Positions 41,330 through 52,596 of a stretch of 64,000 nt of DNA are shown in pieces. Numbering within the stretch: the first letter of the stretch is position 1; each line of letters begins with the position of its first letter. Source of the DNA: Alentia gelatinosa (Eukaryota; Annelida; Polychaeta; Phyllodocida; Polynoidae); assembly GCA_950022655.1 (NCBI GenBank), contig OX465584.1:60762841-60826840 (forward strand), in the 5' to 3' direction. The notes under the pieces were generated by a model, which was not told where the DNA came from, ran no database searches, and worked only from the letters and a program-made list of their open reading frames with translations. A program made the translations under genes and the position numbers.

Positions 41330-41622
41330 GACTGATCGACCAATTGACTGATTGTGCCACCGACCAATCATCCCACTGACTGATCATCCCACTGACTGAT
41401 CATCCCACTGACAGGTGATCCCACTGACAGGTGATCCCAATGACTGATTATCCCATTGACCGATCGTCCCATTGACTGATCGTCCAATTGACTGATTGTC
41501 CCATTGACTGATCGTCCCATTGGTTGATCGTCCCATTGGTTGATCGTCCCATTGACAAATTGTCCCATTGACCGATCGTCCCATTGACCGATCGTCCTAT
41601 TGGTTGATCGTCCCGTTGGGGC
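41330..41622. repeat. 16-bp minisatellite (TGATCGTCCCATTGAC)
   Basis: Roughly 15-18 units, the left ones diverged (tgatcatcccactgac, 'aggtgatcccactgac'). Confidence 0.9.
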
Positions 41623-41635
41623 GATCGGCGTAGGC

Positions 41636-41735
41636 CGAATGATGCCTTGAGGCATCAACCGGCCCAGGCCGAATGATGCCTCAAGGCATCAAATCAAAAA
41701 CAATACAAAGTTGTTTTTAACAAAGAAATAATGGA
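41636..41735. mobile_element. fragment of MITE family F-i inside the composite element
   Basis: Two palindromes (TGATGCCTTGAGGCATCA and TGATGCCTCAAGGCATCA) and 'ttaacaaagaaataatgga' match the F-i left end and body. The rest of F-i is missing. Confidence 0.65.
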
Positions 41736-41790
41736 TCAATTAAAGACATATCCTACAATCCACGGTGGCGCCACCTGGTGATTTTTAAAT

Positions 41791-44208
41791 TCGATCCCGG
41801 GCCCGGTTCGATCCCGGGCCCGGTTCGATCCCGGGCCCGGTTCGATCCCGGGCCCGGTTCGATCCCGGGCCCGGTTCGATCCCGGGCCCGGTTCGATCCC
41901 GGGCCCGGTTCGATCCCGGGCCCGGTTCGATCCCGGGCCCGGTTCGATCCCGGGCCCGGTTCGATCCCGGGCCCGGTTCGATCCCGGGCCCGGTTCGATC
42001 CCGGGCCCGGTTCGATCCCGGGCCCGGTTCGATCCCGGGCCCGGTTCGATCCCGGGCCCGGTTCGATCCCGGGCCCGGTTCGATCCCGGGCCCGGTTCGA
42101 TCCCGGGCCCGGTTCGATTCCCGGCCCGGTTCGATCCCCGGCCCGGTTCGATCCCTGGCCCGGTTCGATCCCCGGCCGCACCCGGCCCTGGTTTGATCCC
42201 GGGCCCCGGTTTGATCCCGGGCCCCGTTTGATCCCGGGCCCAGTTTGATCCATTTTTAAATTCGATCCCCGGCCCGGTTCGATCCCCGGCCCGGTTCGAT
42301 CCCCGGCCCGGTTCGATCCCCGGCCCTGTTCGATCCCCGGCCCTGTTCGATCCCCGGCCCGGTTCGATCCCCGGCCAGGTTCGATCCCCGGCCCGGTTCG
42401 ATCCCCGGCCCGGTTCGATCCCCGGCCCGGTTCGATCCCAGGCCTGGTTCGATCCCCGGCCCGGTTCGATCCCCGGCCCGGTTCGATCCCCGGCCCGGTT
42501 CGATCCCCGGCCCGGTTCGATCCCCGGCCCGGTTCGATCCCCGGCCCGGTTCGATCCCCGGCCCGGTTCGATCCCCGGCCCGGTTCGATCCCCGGCCCGG
42601 TTCGATCCCCGGCCCGGTTCGATCCCCGGCCCGGTTCGATCCCCGGCCCGGTTCGAACCCCGGCCCGGTTCGATACCCGGCCCGGTTCGATCCCCGGCCG
42701 CACCCGGCCCCGGTTTGATCCCGGGCCCAGTTTGATCCCGCACCAGGCACGGACCCGGTTTGATACCGGGCCCGGTTTGATACCGGGCCCGGTTCGATCC
42801 CGGGCCCGGTTTGATACCGGGCCCGGTTCGATCCCGGGCCCGGTTCGATCCCGGGCCCGGTTCGATCCCGGGCCCGGTTCGATCCCGGGCCCGGTTCGAT
42901 CCCGGGCCCGGTTCGATCCCGGGCCCGGTTCGATCCCGGGCCCGGTTCGATCCCGGGCCCGGTTCGATCCCGGGCCCGGTTCGATCCCGGGCCCGGTTCG
43001 ATCCCGGGCCCGGTTCGATCCCGGGCCCGGTTCGATCCCGGGCCCGGTTCGATCCCGGGCCCGGTTCGATTCCCGGCCCGGTTCGATCCCCGGCCCGGTT
43101 CGATCCCTGGCCCGGTTCGATCCCCGGCCGCACCCGGCCCTGGTTTGATCCCGGGCCCCGGTTTGATCCCGGGCCCCGTTTGATCCCGGGCCCAGTTTGA
43201 TCCATTTTTAAATTCGATCCCCGGCCCGGTTCGATCCCCGGCCCGGTTCGATCCCCGGCCCGGTTCGATCCCGGGCCCAGTTCGATCCCGGGCCCAGTTC
43301 GATCCCGGGCCCGGTTCGATCCCCGGCCCGGTTCGATCCCCGGCCCTGTTCGATCCCCGGCCCTGTTCGATCCCCGGCCCGGTTCGATCCCCGGCCAGGT
43401 TCGATCCCCGGCCCGGTTCGATCCCCGGCCCGGTTCGATCCCCGGCCCGGTTCGATCCCAGGCCTGGTTCGATCCCCGGCCCGGTTCGATCCCCGGCCCG
43501 GTTCGATCCCCGGCCCGGTTCGATCCCCGGCCCGGTTCGATCCCCGGCCCGGTTCGATCCCCGGCCCGGTTCGATCCCCGGCCCGGTTCGATCCCCGGCC
43601 CGGTTCGATCCCCGGCCCGGTTCGATCCCCGGCCCGGTTCGATCCCCGGCCCGGTTCGATCCCCGGCCCGGTTCGATCCCCGGCCCGGTTCGAACCCCGG
43701 CCCGGTTCGATACCCGGCCCGGTTCGATCCCCGGCCGCACCCGGCCCCGGTTTGATCCCGGGCCCAGTTTGATCCCGCACCAGGCACGGACCCGGTTTGA
43801 TACCGGGCCCGGTTTGATACCGGGCCCGGTTCGATCCCGGGCCCGGTTTGATACCGGGCCCGGTTCGATCCCGGGCCCGGTTCGATCCCGGGCCCGGTTC
43901 GATCCCGGGCCCGGTTCGATCCCGGGCCCGGTTCGATCCCGGGCGCGGTTCGATCCCCGGCCCGGTTCGATCCCTGGCCCGGTTCGATCCCCGGCCCGGT
44001 TCGATCCCTGGTCCAGTTCGATTCCCGGCCCGGTTTGATCCCCGGCCCGGCCGTACCCGGCCTGGCCGCATCCGGCCCCGGTTTGATCCCGGGCCCCGTT
44101 TGATCCCAGGCCCCGTTTGATCCCGGGCCCCGTTTGATCCCGCACCATGCACGGACTTGGTTGATCCCGAGCCCGGTTCGCAGCCCGGCCCGGTTCGCGG
44201 CCCGGCCC
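41791..44208. repeat. 17-bp minisatellite with tRNA T-arm-like unit (CCCGGTTCGATCCCGGG)
   Basis: About 2.4 kb, roughly 140 units by length. Two unit types: CCCGGTTCGATCCCGGG and the variant with ATCCCCGGC. In the first type five bases, seven loop bases TTCGATC and five complementary bases make an exact T-arm geometry. A higher-order repeat of about 1 kb is visible: the marker 'ccatttttaaattcgatc' at about 42251 and 43202, and 'cgcaccaggcacggaccc' at about 42738 and 43775. All three frames on the minus strand stay open only because the unit has no stops. Confidence 0.95.
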
Positions 44209-44281
44209 TGTTCCCTGTTGTACTTTCGTTCTTCACCAAAATGTAAGTGTATTATCGTTACCGGTTTATGCAACGACCCCC

Positions 44282-45070
44282 AGAATGTCGAAGGCTGTCT
44301 TCATACTAAGAAAAAAGTCAGCAATTTTTCAGTTCGCCCCCCCACTTTCAAAACGTTCTGACGCCCCTGCGTATTCTACACAGTATAGAATACAGCTTTT
44401 TCTCGGCACTTTAGGAACTACTTTATATCAACTAGGACGGTGCTTGCCACTCTCCCCCCAGATCTTTCGCGGCGCTAGCGCTGGCTTAATCTCTGCCCCA
44501 ACCCAGTGACGCCATATTGTAGATTTAGTATCCACCAAATACTAATAAGAAACTGCATCGAAATTCATAGCCACTGAAAATATGCCCTGGGTTTTGTTTC
44601 CGAAATAATCTCACGAAGCAAATCCAAGTGAAATTACGTAGCAATCCAAAATGAATGGAATATTATCATGCATATCACCTCAATGATACTTTAGATATAC
44701 CTTCCATAACACAGGGACACCGAAACTGCATACACACTAATACATTGGCAGGCCTAGCTATAACATGGTTATCTTTTTCCAAGTTAAAACCATGATAATT
44801 ATCAACTATAAAGCTTAGACAGCTCAGATTTGTTGATACAATACCCAAGTTTGTTACAAGAATCTAATCTGTCAAAACACAACACTCCTGCAATCACACC
44901 CACCGTTCACACTCTAGGTGTGATTGCAGTGTTCCCTATACACAAGTGGCCGGACTTGGTTGTGTTTGTGCGAGCGGCCGCATAACTAATCAGTGGGGCG
45001 TTAGGCGGCGCTGAACGGCAAAACCTGTATTGGCACCACCTGACGATTCCTGGACACCCTGTTACGTCCA
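44282..45070. other. intergenic sequence
   Basis: No supported gene. A short inverted pair with 'tgattgcag' and 'ctgcaatca' near 44890-44930 is the only structure noted. Confidence 0.35.
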
Positions 45071-45370
45071 GGGACCTGTTTCAGTAGTCTCGTGACATTA
45101 GGCCTAGACAGACACCAACAGCGGCACCAACAGTGCAAGCAACAGCGGAAAAAGACTAGCAAATATCAGAAGATCGAAGTGGCCAATCTTCTTCATATTT
45201 GGAACGATTATAGATTATATGTATCCCCTACTCATGTTAAAGTGGCATTGCTTAATTCCTACGAGAAGTGAGTGAAACTCTGTGTGTCATCGACTGCAAT
45301 CTTGTGATCTGTCCGTATGGTGCCACAGACGCCATCTAGACATGTCACAAAACTAGTGAAACAGGTCCCT
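45071..45370 (+). mobile_element. MITE family F-o (GGGACCTGTTTCA), copy 1, 300 bp
   Basis: Ends GGGACCTGTTTCAGTAGT and 'actagtgaaacaggtccc'. The whole 300 bp matches 61134-61433 in reverse complement, including 'cagcggaaaa', 'gaagattggcc'-type and 'catctagacatgtcac'. No coding capacity. Confidence 0.85.
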
Positions 45371-46078
45371 GGACTATTTCTACCCAGCTTAAACTATTTG
45401 TCTACACAGGCGGCGATTCTGTGAAAACTTAGTCATCAGTATAAACGCTCAAAGACATTCTGAGCTCAACGACTTTTGCAGTGGACATTGCCACCACCTG
45501 ACGACATTGGCTTGATAATCTACAGTCGCCACGTATTTAGTCATCTAATGTTAACTCCGGTTTAGGAGAACTATAAAGACCTACACCATTTTCATCAGCC
45601 AATGGAAACGGGCCTTATGAGAGTGATGGCTCCTGGCAGGAAGCCCGAAGACGTATCGCTCAATACCTATCGGTTTGCTGGCCTATCAATCATTCATCAA
45701 TGATGCGGGCTTCATCCAATCCCCGCCCACCCAGACAGAGTGATTGAGCGCCAGATTGACAGCTGATATGAGATCAATGTCTCCCAAGACGGGAGGCTCA
45801 CAACCGTTAACCCTATCGATACGCTGTTTGGTGGACAATACGCACCCTGAAATACGCCAGTCTAGTGTCTTCGTGCACCCCTCACACAAACCTATAAAAT
45901 CTGCATTTTTGATTGCTTACTGCATCATCAATCGTCAAAACAAAAATTTCTTAGTCACTCCTCCAGAAGGTAGGACACATATAGTGTATGTCAGATGGGT
46001 TCGTTTAGGATTATCGTTGTTTCTGCAGAGCACTGTATTTGTCCGATCATTCTTTCAGTCAAAGTTAAGCTGTGATTG
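45371..46078. other. intergenic sequence with an F-c end fragment
   Basis: 'ttcatcagccaatggaaacg' near 45590 is a single F-c terminus. The rest shows nothing. Confidence 0.4.
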
Positions 46079-46388
46079 CACCCCTCTCATAAGATCTCAC
46101 ACTCTCTAAGTCGTATTCTGTACTCTCACTATGCTCTATGGAGAATAATTCTTAACGAACTAGGCTTAGAGCCTTGTGAATCCACTGGACTGCCTCCCGT
46201 GCTAAAGACGCACCTCAATGCAACCCAAAGATTCCTATAATCTCAATGGTGCCACCTAGCAGGAATACTGTGTGCCAGTGGATTCTCAAGGCTCTAAGCC
46301 TAGTTCATTAAGAATTTTTCTGCCAAAGAGTGCAGTGAGAACCTTGTACAGAATACGACTTAGAGAGTGTGAGATCTTATGAGAGGTG
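46079..46388. mobile_element. MITE family F-e, copy 5, complete (310 bp)
   Basis: CACCCCTCTCATAAGATC at the left and GATCTTATGAGAGGTG at the right (two G lost). The inverted arms and loop are as in the 18183 copy ('caatgcaacccaaagattcc'). Confidence 0.85.
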
Positions 46389-46494
46389 CTTTTTCACCCC
46401 CTGTAGTACGCTGGCTCTAAAAGCGCCATTATCTGTATACTCCAGGCATGGTGACCAGGGTTGGGAGTTAGCTCACTGGTTAAGGCACTGGACA

Positions 46495-47715
46495 CACTGA
46501 TACACACTCCCTGTGTGTTTTCTATGGACACTTTGTATTAGGTGGATATTTCTGTATGATCTAGGTATGGTGATACACGCCCCCTATGTGTTTTCTATGG
46601 CACTTTGTATTAGGTGGATATATCTGTAGGCTCCGTGTATATAGATACACAATCCCTATGTGTTTTTTATGGACACTTTGTATTAGGTGTATATATCTGT
46701 ATGCTCCGGGTTTGTCCATACACACTCCCTGTGTGTTTTCTATGGACACTTTGTATCAGGTGGATATATCTGTATGCTCTGGGTATGGTGATGCACACTG
46801 CTTATGTGTTTTCTATGGACACTTTGTATCAGGTGGATATATCTGTATGCTCCGTGTATATAGATACACAATCCCTATGTGTTTTTTATAGACACTTTGT
46901 ATTAGGTGGATATATCTGTATAGTCTGGGTGTATTTTCTATGGACACTTTGTAATAGGTGGATATATCTGTATGCTCCGGGTGTATTTTCTATGGACACT
47001 TTGTAATAGATGGATATATCTGTATGCTCCCTATGTGTTTTTTATAGACACTTTGTATTAGGTGGATATATCTGTATGCTCCGGGTGTGTTTTCTATGGA
47101 CACTTTGTAATAGGTGGATATATCTGTATGCTCCCTATGTGTATTTTATAGACACCTTGTATTAGGTGGATATATCTGTATGCTCCGGGTGTGTTTTCTA
47201 TGGACACTTTGTATTAGGTGGATATACACAATATTGACTGGTTTTAGATACAAGCGGCCGTATGCTCCGAGGAGTTGATGCGTAGTAATATCCGAGCGTA
47301 TGCGAGGATATTGCGTAGAGTCAACTCCGAGGAGCATACAGTCGCTTTTATCTGAAACCAGTCTGTATTGTATCTATTATCCACCTTTTCTGGACATGTG
47401 GCATGTCAATATCAGTTCGTTTTAGTTATGTACTATTTTTCCATACGCACTATTTTTCCGTATGCGCCACCCGGAGCATACAACATATCGGTATGCTCCG
47501 GGTATGTCCATACACACTCCCCATGTGTTTTCTATGGACACTTTCTAATAGGTGGATATATCTGCATGCTCCGGGTGTATATTCTATGGACACTTTGTAT
47601 TAAGTGGATATATCTGTATGCTCCCTATGTGTATTTTATAGACACCTTGTATTAGGTGGATATATCTGTATGCTCCGGTCGTGTTTTCTATGGACACCTT
47701 GTATTAAGTGGATGA
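46495..47715. repeat. tandem array of 60-75-bp units (TTTTCTATGGACACTTTGTA)
   Basis: Units contain 'ctatggacactttgtattag', 'gtggatatatctgtatgctc' and 'cgggtatgtccatacacact'. Short units lacking the last part are about 60 bp. The array is interrupted by the F-m hairpin at 47224-47373. A shorter relative lies at 38690-38755. Open frames (100-130 codons) are repeat artefacts. Confidence 0.85.
47224..47373. repeat. palindromic unit F-m, copy 2
   Basis: 'acaatattgactggttttag' pairs with 'ctgaaaccagtctgtattgt'; the inner pair 'gctccgaggagttga' / 'tcaactccgaggagc' is perfect. Its flank to 47560 matches that of copy 1. Confidence 0.85.
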
Positions 47716-48295
47716 TAAGAAGGGTTAACCCACACCCACCTGCCCATCGCTGCCTCCCCTCACGGTGATGGACTTGAAGTGATTCACTGCTCTGACTACT
47801 CATCCATCTCTCCCAACACACTTTCATATCAGCCTGATGAGATATGTCAGCGACCAATAGTGTGCACCGATAGAGGCACAAGACAAATACTACAGATAAT
47901 CAGATGAAATCAATTATGAGCTTGTCTTTAAGACAACAGTAATTTTTCACTTTGAAATGGTGTGGTTTTATGATGGTTTACAAGTACTATGGATTTGTTT
48001 TTCGTAATTTGTTTTTGTTTTTGGGGCAATTTTTATTAGGGAATTTTTGTGTTCCCAATCACCGAATTCGGCAATAGAGCCGTTCTTCTACTATTCCACT
48101 CAATATGAGTATTATTTTCTGAATGTAAAACATAATTTCCTTATGTAACGATGAATGATATCGTCAAAATGGTTTCAGTGGTACTTCTGTAATGAAAAAT
48201 CTCTGAGGTCCAACCCTATTATCAAATGTTTATTCCACCTCAGTTTATCTTTTATCAGGAGGTGATAATAACCTTTGATAAATGATGGTTACCAG
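47716..48295. other. intergenic sequence
   Basis: AT-rich; no feature recognised. Confidence 0.35.
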
Positions 48296-48643
48296 TTAAC
48301 CCATTCACGGCGGGTGATGCCATGCGGCATCTCCTATGCTGGGGCGGGTGATGCCAAAAGGTATCAGCATCTTAAATGTTCAAAATTTCGTTTTTATGGA
48401 AATAAATATGAAATATTGGATAATAATCATGAAACCTTCACAAAATTTGGCTACAACACCAAGGTAAAGATTTTATTTGAAATATTTAATAAGATTAATG
48501 ATTAGATATTCTACCACGTCCTAAAGTTATATAATCATTACAATTGGGTTGAGACCTTCCACCCCCTGGCGGTATAAATCAACACTACTACCCGCCCTTA
48601 CATACATACTATTGCCACTGGTCCCCGCCCACAAAGGGTAAAG
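48296..48643 (+). mobile_element. MITE family F-i, diverged copy
   Basis: It begins TTAACCCATTCACGGCGGG with GATGCCATGCGGCATC and 'gatgccaaaaggtatc' palindromes, and ends 'cccacaaagggta'. The body is diverged from the other copies. Confidence 0.55.
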
Positions 48644-48811
48644 AATATGTTGTTTGCTACTGAAAGCTTTTACTTAAACTGTGATTTAAAATTTCTTTCC
48701 TTAGCTGGAAAGAAAAGATGATTTACATAAATCTCCGTGCCACGGCGTGAAGCACACAGGAATTGATCACGTGCTCAGTAGTCGACACCAACGCCTAATC
48801 TGTATTCCCCT

Positions 48812-49149
48812 TTAACCCTTTAAGGACGAATGATGCCTTGAGGCATCAACCAGCTCAAGCCGAATGATGCCTCGAGGCATCATTTATCTTAAACCTATAG
48901 AATTGTTTTTGACAAGAAAATGATTTATCAATATACATGCAATCTTCAGAAAATGTAGGTATAATATCGAAATCAATATTAGCAAGCTAAACTAAGTGAA
49001 ATATTATTAACTACCAATAATATCACGTGATGGACCATCAGATTAGGACTATGTCCAAAATGTGTTCGTCCTTTAGAGATATACACTATCACTAGCACCT
49101 GTCCTTATGGTGACAACCCTGCCACAGGTGGCCGTCCTTAAATGGTTAA
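48812..49149 (+). mobile_element. MITE family F-i, complete copy (338 bp)
   Basis: Ends TTAACCCTTTAAGGACG and CGTCCTTAAATGGTTAA with TTAA at both termini. Two palindromes, TGATGCCTTGAGGCATCA and TGATGCCTCGAGGCATCA, lie just inside the left end. It keeps the family phrase 'caatcttcagaaaatgtagg'. Confidence 0.8.
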
Positions 49150-49419
49150 TTAAACTGGTTTATTTTCTAGTTTGCAGATGAATTTTTCTATCATAAGCTG
49201 GTTTCTGATATTCTTAAGTGGGATTTCCAAGTAAGTACTGTTGTACCAGAGTGTTCTTCACATCTTTTCCCCAGTCTTGGCAATTCTTCTGTGGTTTAAA
49301 ATTCTCATGGCAAGGAGCCAAATTTCGCTTTACCATAATCCCAGACAGGGCAGTGTAGATTAGTAGTACCATTTAGTTGAAGGATGTGAAACACATGTGA
49401 TCCTACCTGCTGGTATCCG

Positions 49420-49640
49420 GTTGGTTAGGTTGGTTACTTAGTCGACGACTCGGCAGTTGGTACATTTGTCTCACCAACATGCCCCTATAAATTCTAAACA
49501 TGTTTAAAGTGGAATTCACATGGTGGGATTCCTGTACCTTACAGATTCAATTTCTCATGAGATTCTGTTCCTTTTTAGGAGTAAAGGTCGCCAAAAATTG
49601 CTGGGGGAAAAACATGTCTCAGGGAAATGGATTCTACATT
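49420..49640 (+). repeat. dispersed repeat F-a, copy 2
   Basis: Same order of phrases as 200-474: 'acatttgtctcaccaac', 'tgcccctataaattctaaac', 'tctcatgagattctgttcct'. Confidence 0.5.
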
Positions 49641-49641
49641 A

Positions 49642-49796
49642 CAGTAATAAAACGATGTTCCTGTAAACGTACAAATTTCGATCCGAACTCGGGCCATAGC
49701 ACGTTTACAACGAGGTGTTTACACCGAGTTGTAAACGTGCTAGGGGCCCGAGTGAGGATCAAAATTTGTACGTTTACAGGTACATCGTTTTATCTT
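49642..49796. mobile_element. near-perfect 155-bp palindrome, probable MITE
   Basis: 'gtaataaaacgatgttcctg' pairs with 'caggtacatcgttttatctt', and the arms run inward through 'gtacaaatttcgatcc' and 'gtagcacgtttacaac'-type pairs to a loop at 'gaggtgtttacacc'. No reading frame. No second copy in the window. Confidence 0.75.
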
Positions 49797-50419
49797 TACT
49801 ATATGCCTCCAAAACAATTTTATTCTTACCTTATTTAAGTTGTAAGAGCCATTTTAAATCCCATTTGGGCACAGAACGATCAACGTGAACCGAATTGTTC
49901 GACTTTACCATCAAACTCCGGCGGCAACACAATTATCGCAAGCCTTTAGAAAGCTAGCATCTCATTGGTTGGTTTCAGCCAATCACAGCACACCTGACAT
50001 TTATTCCCGGGCTAGCTACACTGCACCGCTAGAGCAGCCTACGGTTTTGAGGCACCGGAGCGGTGCAGTGTGCGGTGCAGTGTGCGGACGTTGCTACGTC
50101 GAACAGCTTCCAAGACACTCCGAGATACATGAGTTGATACTTTCTTTTCAATTCGTTCTGCTTTTTTTCGCTCTATTACACGATTTTATCCGTACAATCT
50201 GTATTTCGCTCCATTCATAGCTGTCGTTGTTACTAATGTTAACGCTGCTCTCAGCGTTAGCGACTCGACGTCCGTGTCGGCCATTTTTAAATATCGACGT
50301 CGTAATCATATCCGTTGCGACCGTGAGATGAACCCTAACTTACTGCACAGCTGTGCAGAACGTTGTGGGGAGCAGCGTCTAGTAATCACGTTAGTTACGG
50401 CAGTAGGTATATAGTAAAG
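49797..50419. other. intergenic sequence
   Basis: A 111-codon frame from GTG at 49885 has no domain and no ATG start. A doubled 'gcggtgcagtgt' near 50070-50090 is the only local repeat. Confidence 0.35.
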
Positions 50420-50735
50420 ACGAAAAAATTGTGTACAGAATCTCAGCAGGATTTCTCTCAGTCAAACAGCCTGTGAGGTACATGAATCCCTTTATGTGAA
50501 TCCCACTTTTAGCAGCTTTCACCCTATGGGATTCATGAGCCTTACAAGGGTTTTTGTCTGTAACAAAATCTGTCATCTGTCTAAATTGGAGGGTTTTCCC
50601 TGGGACATGTTTTCCCCTGCAATTATTGCCGACATTTTCCCATATTAGGAACAGAATCTCATGAGTTTTTGAGCCCTCTGAGGTACATGAAACCAACCCA
50701 CCGTATGAATTCCACTTTAGAAAGGACGGACCTAG
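50420..50735 (-). repeat. dispersed repeat F-a, copy 3 (reverse)
   Basis: 'ccgacattttcccatattag', 'aacagaatctcatgag' and 'cctctgaggtacatgaaacc' match the other F-a copies in reverse complement, and 'aatctcagcaggatttctct' matches 410-432 forward, so the copy is rearranged. Confidence 0.45.
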
Positions 50736-50939
50736 CTGTACATGCACGATTCAGGTGTGCTTTGACCTCAGGTAGCACCCTTTAGCAACCATAAACTTTG
50801 AATCTCTCACTCTCCACCTGAAAATACATCAATATACTTACCTGTGCATCAGGAAGATGGCAACCCGGCGACCTTTCAGTCCCTCCAAGAGGCCACCTTT
50901 GATCTGTGTCTCCTTTCAAGGTACGACCTTTGATGCTGG

Positions 50940-52320
50940 TCACCTTCACTCAGGTACATCTCGTATTGTGAAGTTCAGGCCAGTTCATACTGTGCGACTG
51001 AAGGGACCATGTGCCTAGCTTTAGACGGCACATTGCAAATTGCTTGTGACTGGGCATACTGAAGGTACATCTCGTATTGTGACGCTTAAGGCAAGTTCAC
51101 ACTTTGCGACTGGGGGGCCATGTACCTAGCTGAAGACTGAACATTCCAAATTGCTTGCGACTGGGTGTATTGGAGGTATCTTATTGTGAAGCATATCAAA
51201 ACCAAAGTCAGAGCGGTATAGGAAAACCCCGATATATATCGGTTATAGTTTATGGAATAGTTTGTCAAACGAGATCCAAACAACAGACTCCAAGGTACAA
51301 TTTAAACGGGAAGTATTAAGGACTATGTGGCAAAAGATAACTGATTGACTGATATTTGTTGTATAGGTAATACAATCTGCTCACGACACATAATACACGA
51401 GTTCGGGTATAAGGTAGGTTGAAATGCCTACAAATATGTTATATAAAAAACTGTGTAAGTCGTAAACCAATCCTTGTATAATATCATCCAATCGTTTCTG
51501 TAACGTTCACTGTTAACCACACTGAATATTGCGTGGAAGAACGACCATTTGTCGAATGCAATTCTGATCAATAATAATTTAAAAAAAAAACCAGTTCACA
51601 CTGTGCGACTGGGTGGCTAGCGATCCAGTATCTCTAAACTCAGACTGGAGGTTTTGGCTTCCTTGCGACTGGGCATACCGCATGTGCCTCCAGTCGCAAG
51701 GAAATGCAGTTGACACTGCGCTGCATTCCTTGTGCTTCATACCCTTGCGACTGGCGGTACTAGGTTGCAACTACCCCCGGTTGTACAGTGTGAACTGGCC
51801 TTGAAAAACCCACCCTTGCTACTGGAGTGCTTGCGTATTTAGGTACTTCTAGCCTCAGACTAGCGGTGCCAAATATCAAACATGTTTGATATTCAAAAAG
51901 GCTTGCGATTAGGCGTACCTGAGGTACCTCGAGTCTCAAACAAGCGGGAAATTTGCAGTTCACACTGTGTCTTTTGCTATTTTGCGCCCCTTCGGATTCG
52001 CCCAGTCTCGGTACGTACCTAGAAACACACAGTGTATTATAAACAGGCCATTAGGCCCTATTCACACTGTGCGACGGGAGGGCAATGTACCACGAGACGA
52101 CATGTTCCAAATTGCTTGATACTGGGCGAACTGGAGGTACGGCCAGTCGCAAGGTACTTTGTAATATGTGTGTGAACCACTGCCCCTGCAACAAGAAATC
52201 TTGCGAGTGGTCATACCACATTGTGGTACCACATATCAAACACATATCATATTAGAAAATGCTTGCGACTGGATGTACCTGCGGTGCCTGGTACGCCCAG
52301 TCTCAGACTAGTAGGAAGTG
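50940..52320. repeat. mosaic repeat F-n ('cacactgtgcgactgg', 'cttgcgactgggc')
   Basis: Many imperfect copies, both orientations, of short phrases: TTCACACTGTGCGACTGG, 'cttgcgactgggcatacc', 'ggtacatctcgtattgtgaa', 'caaacatgtttgatatt'. It is related to 38770-39050. A unique stretch at about 51290-51590 interrupts it. Confidence 0.65.
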
Positions 52321-52596
52321 CGCAGTTTACACTGCATTTTGCCACGCTACGCAGTGACAAGGAGGGTGGATGTGGCCCCTAAGATTTGAGGTCAACTCTC
52401 GACTGCAGACCCGTCCCAAGGCGCGAGAAAATATCATGTAAGGAGGTCAGGGTGAAGGTTGGGGTTTGCTGCGAATGCAGTCATTGGCTACCCGGTCTAC
52501 TGTATTCCTTATATGGAATTAAGGTAATGAAACAACACCATGGTACAAGTGTCTCCTGTCTAAGGTTTGGCGCCTCCAGCCGCACATGTGAACTGA

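Larger units (their letters stand above)
39823..44281. mobile_element. TIR-bounded element whose interior is nested minisatellites
   Basis: The left end GGGGGTGTTGCATAAACCGG (39824) and right end 'ccggtttatgcaacgaccccc' (44281) are inverted repeats of about 30 bp. About 400 bp of unique AT-rich sequence follows the left end, with recurring 'aacgaacgtt'-type pieces. The rest is a C-run, a TGCC run, a 15-bp array, a 16-bp array, an F-i fragment and a long 17-bp array. No transposase. An 'acagtaaatctagaggaacag' stretch lies both just outside the left end (39799) and inside (41248), a trace of internal rearrangement. Confidence 0.7.

Noticed and set aside
40216..41367. Arg/Pro/Gly and Ala/Val/Arg repeat proteins of 240-383 residues on both strands
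   Set aside because: Produced by the 15-bp array, open on both strands in several frames; no start context or unique domain.
41791..44208. A cluster of real tRNA genes
   Set aside because: Only the T-arm geometry repeats; no acceptor stem, D-arm or anticodon arm accompanies it.
41736..44273. Minus-strand frames of 316-845 codons (GPGIEPGRGSNRAGDRT type) and matching plus-strand frames
   Set aside because: The 17-bp unit has no stop in any frame and 17 is not a multiple of 3, so all frames stay open and read a 17-residue period. They are artefacts of the minisatellite.
40231..44281. CRISPR array
   Set aside because: Repeats are contiguous with no unique spacers, and the genome is eukaryotic.
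46586..47006. Cys/Tyr-rich repeat proteins of about 100-130 residues
   Set aside because: They read through the 60-75-bp tandem array with no start context.
49885..50220. 111-codon ORF as a gene
   Set aside because: It begins with GTG, has no domain, and no second line of support was seen.
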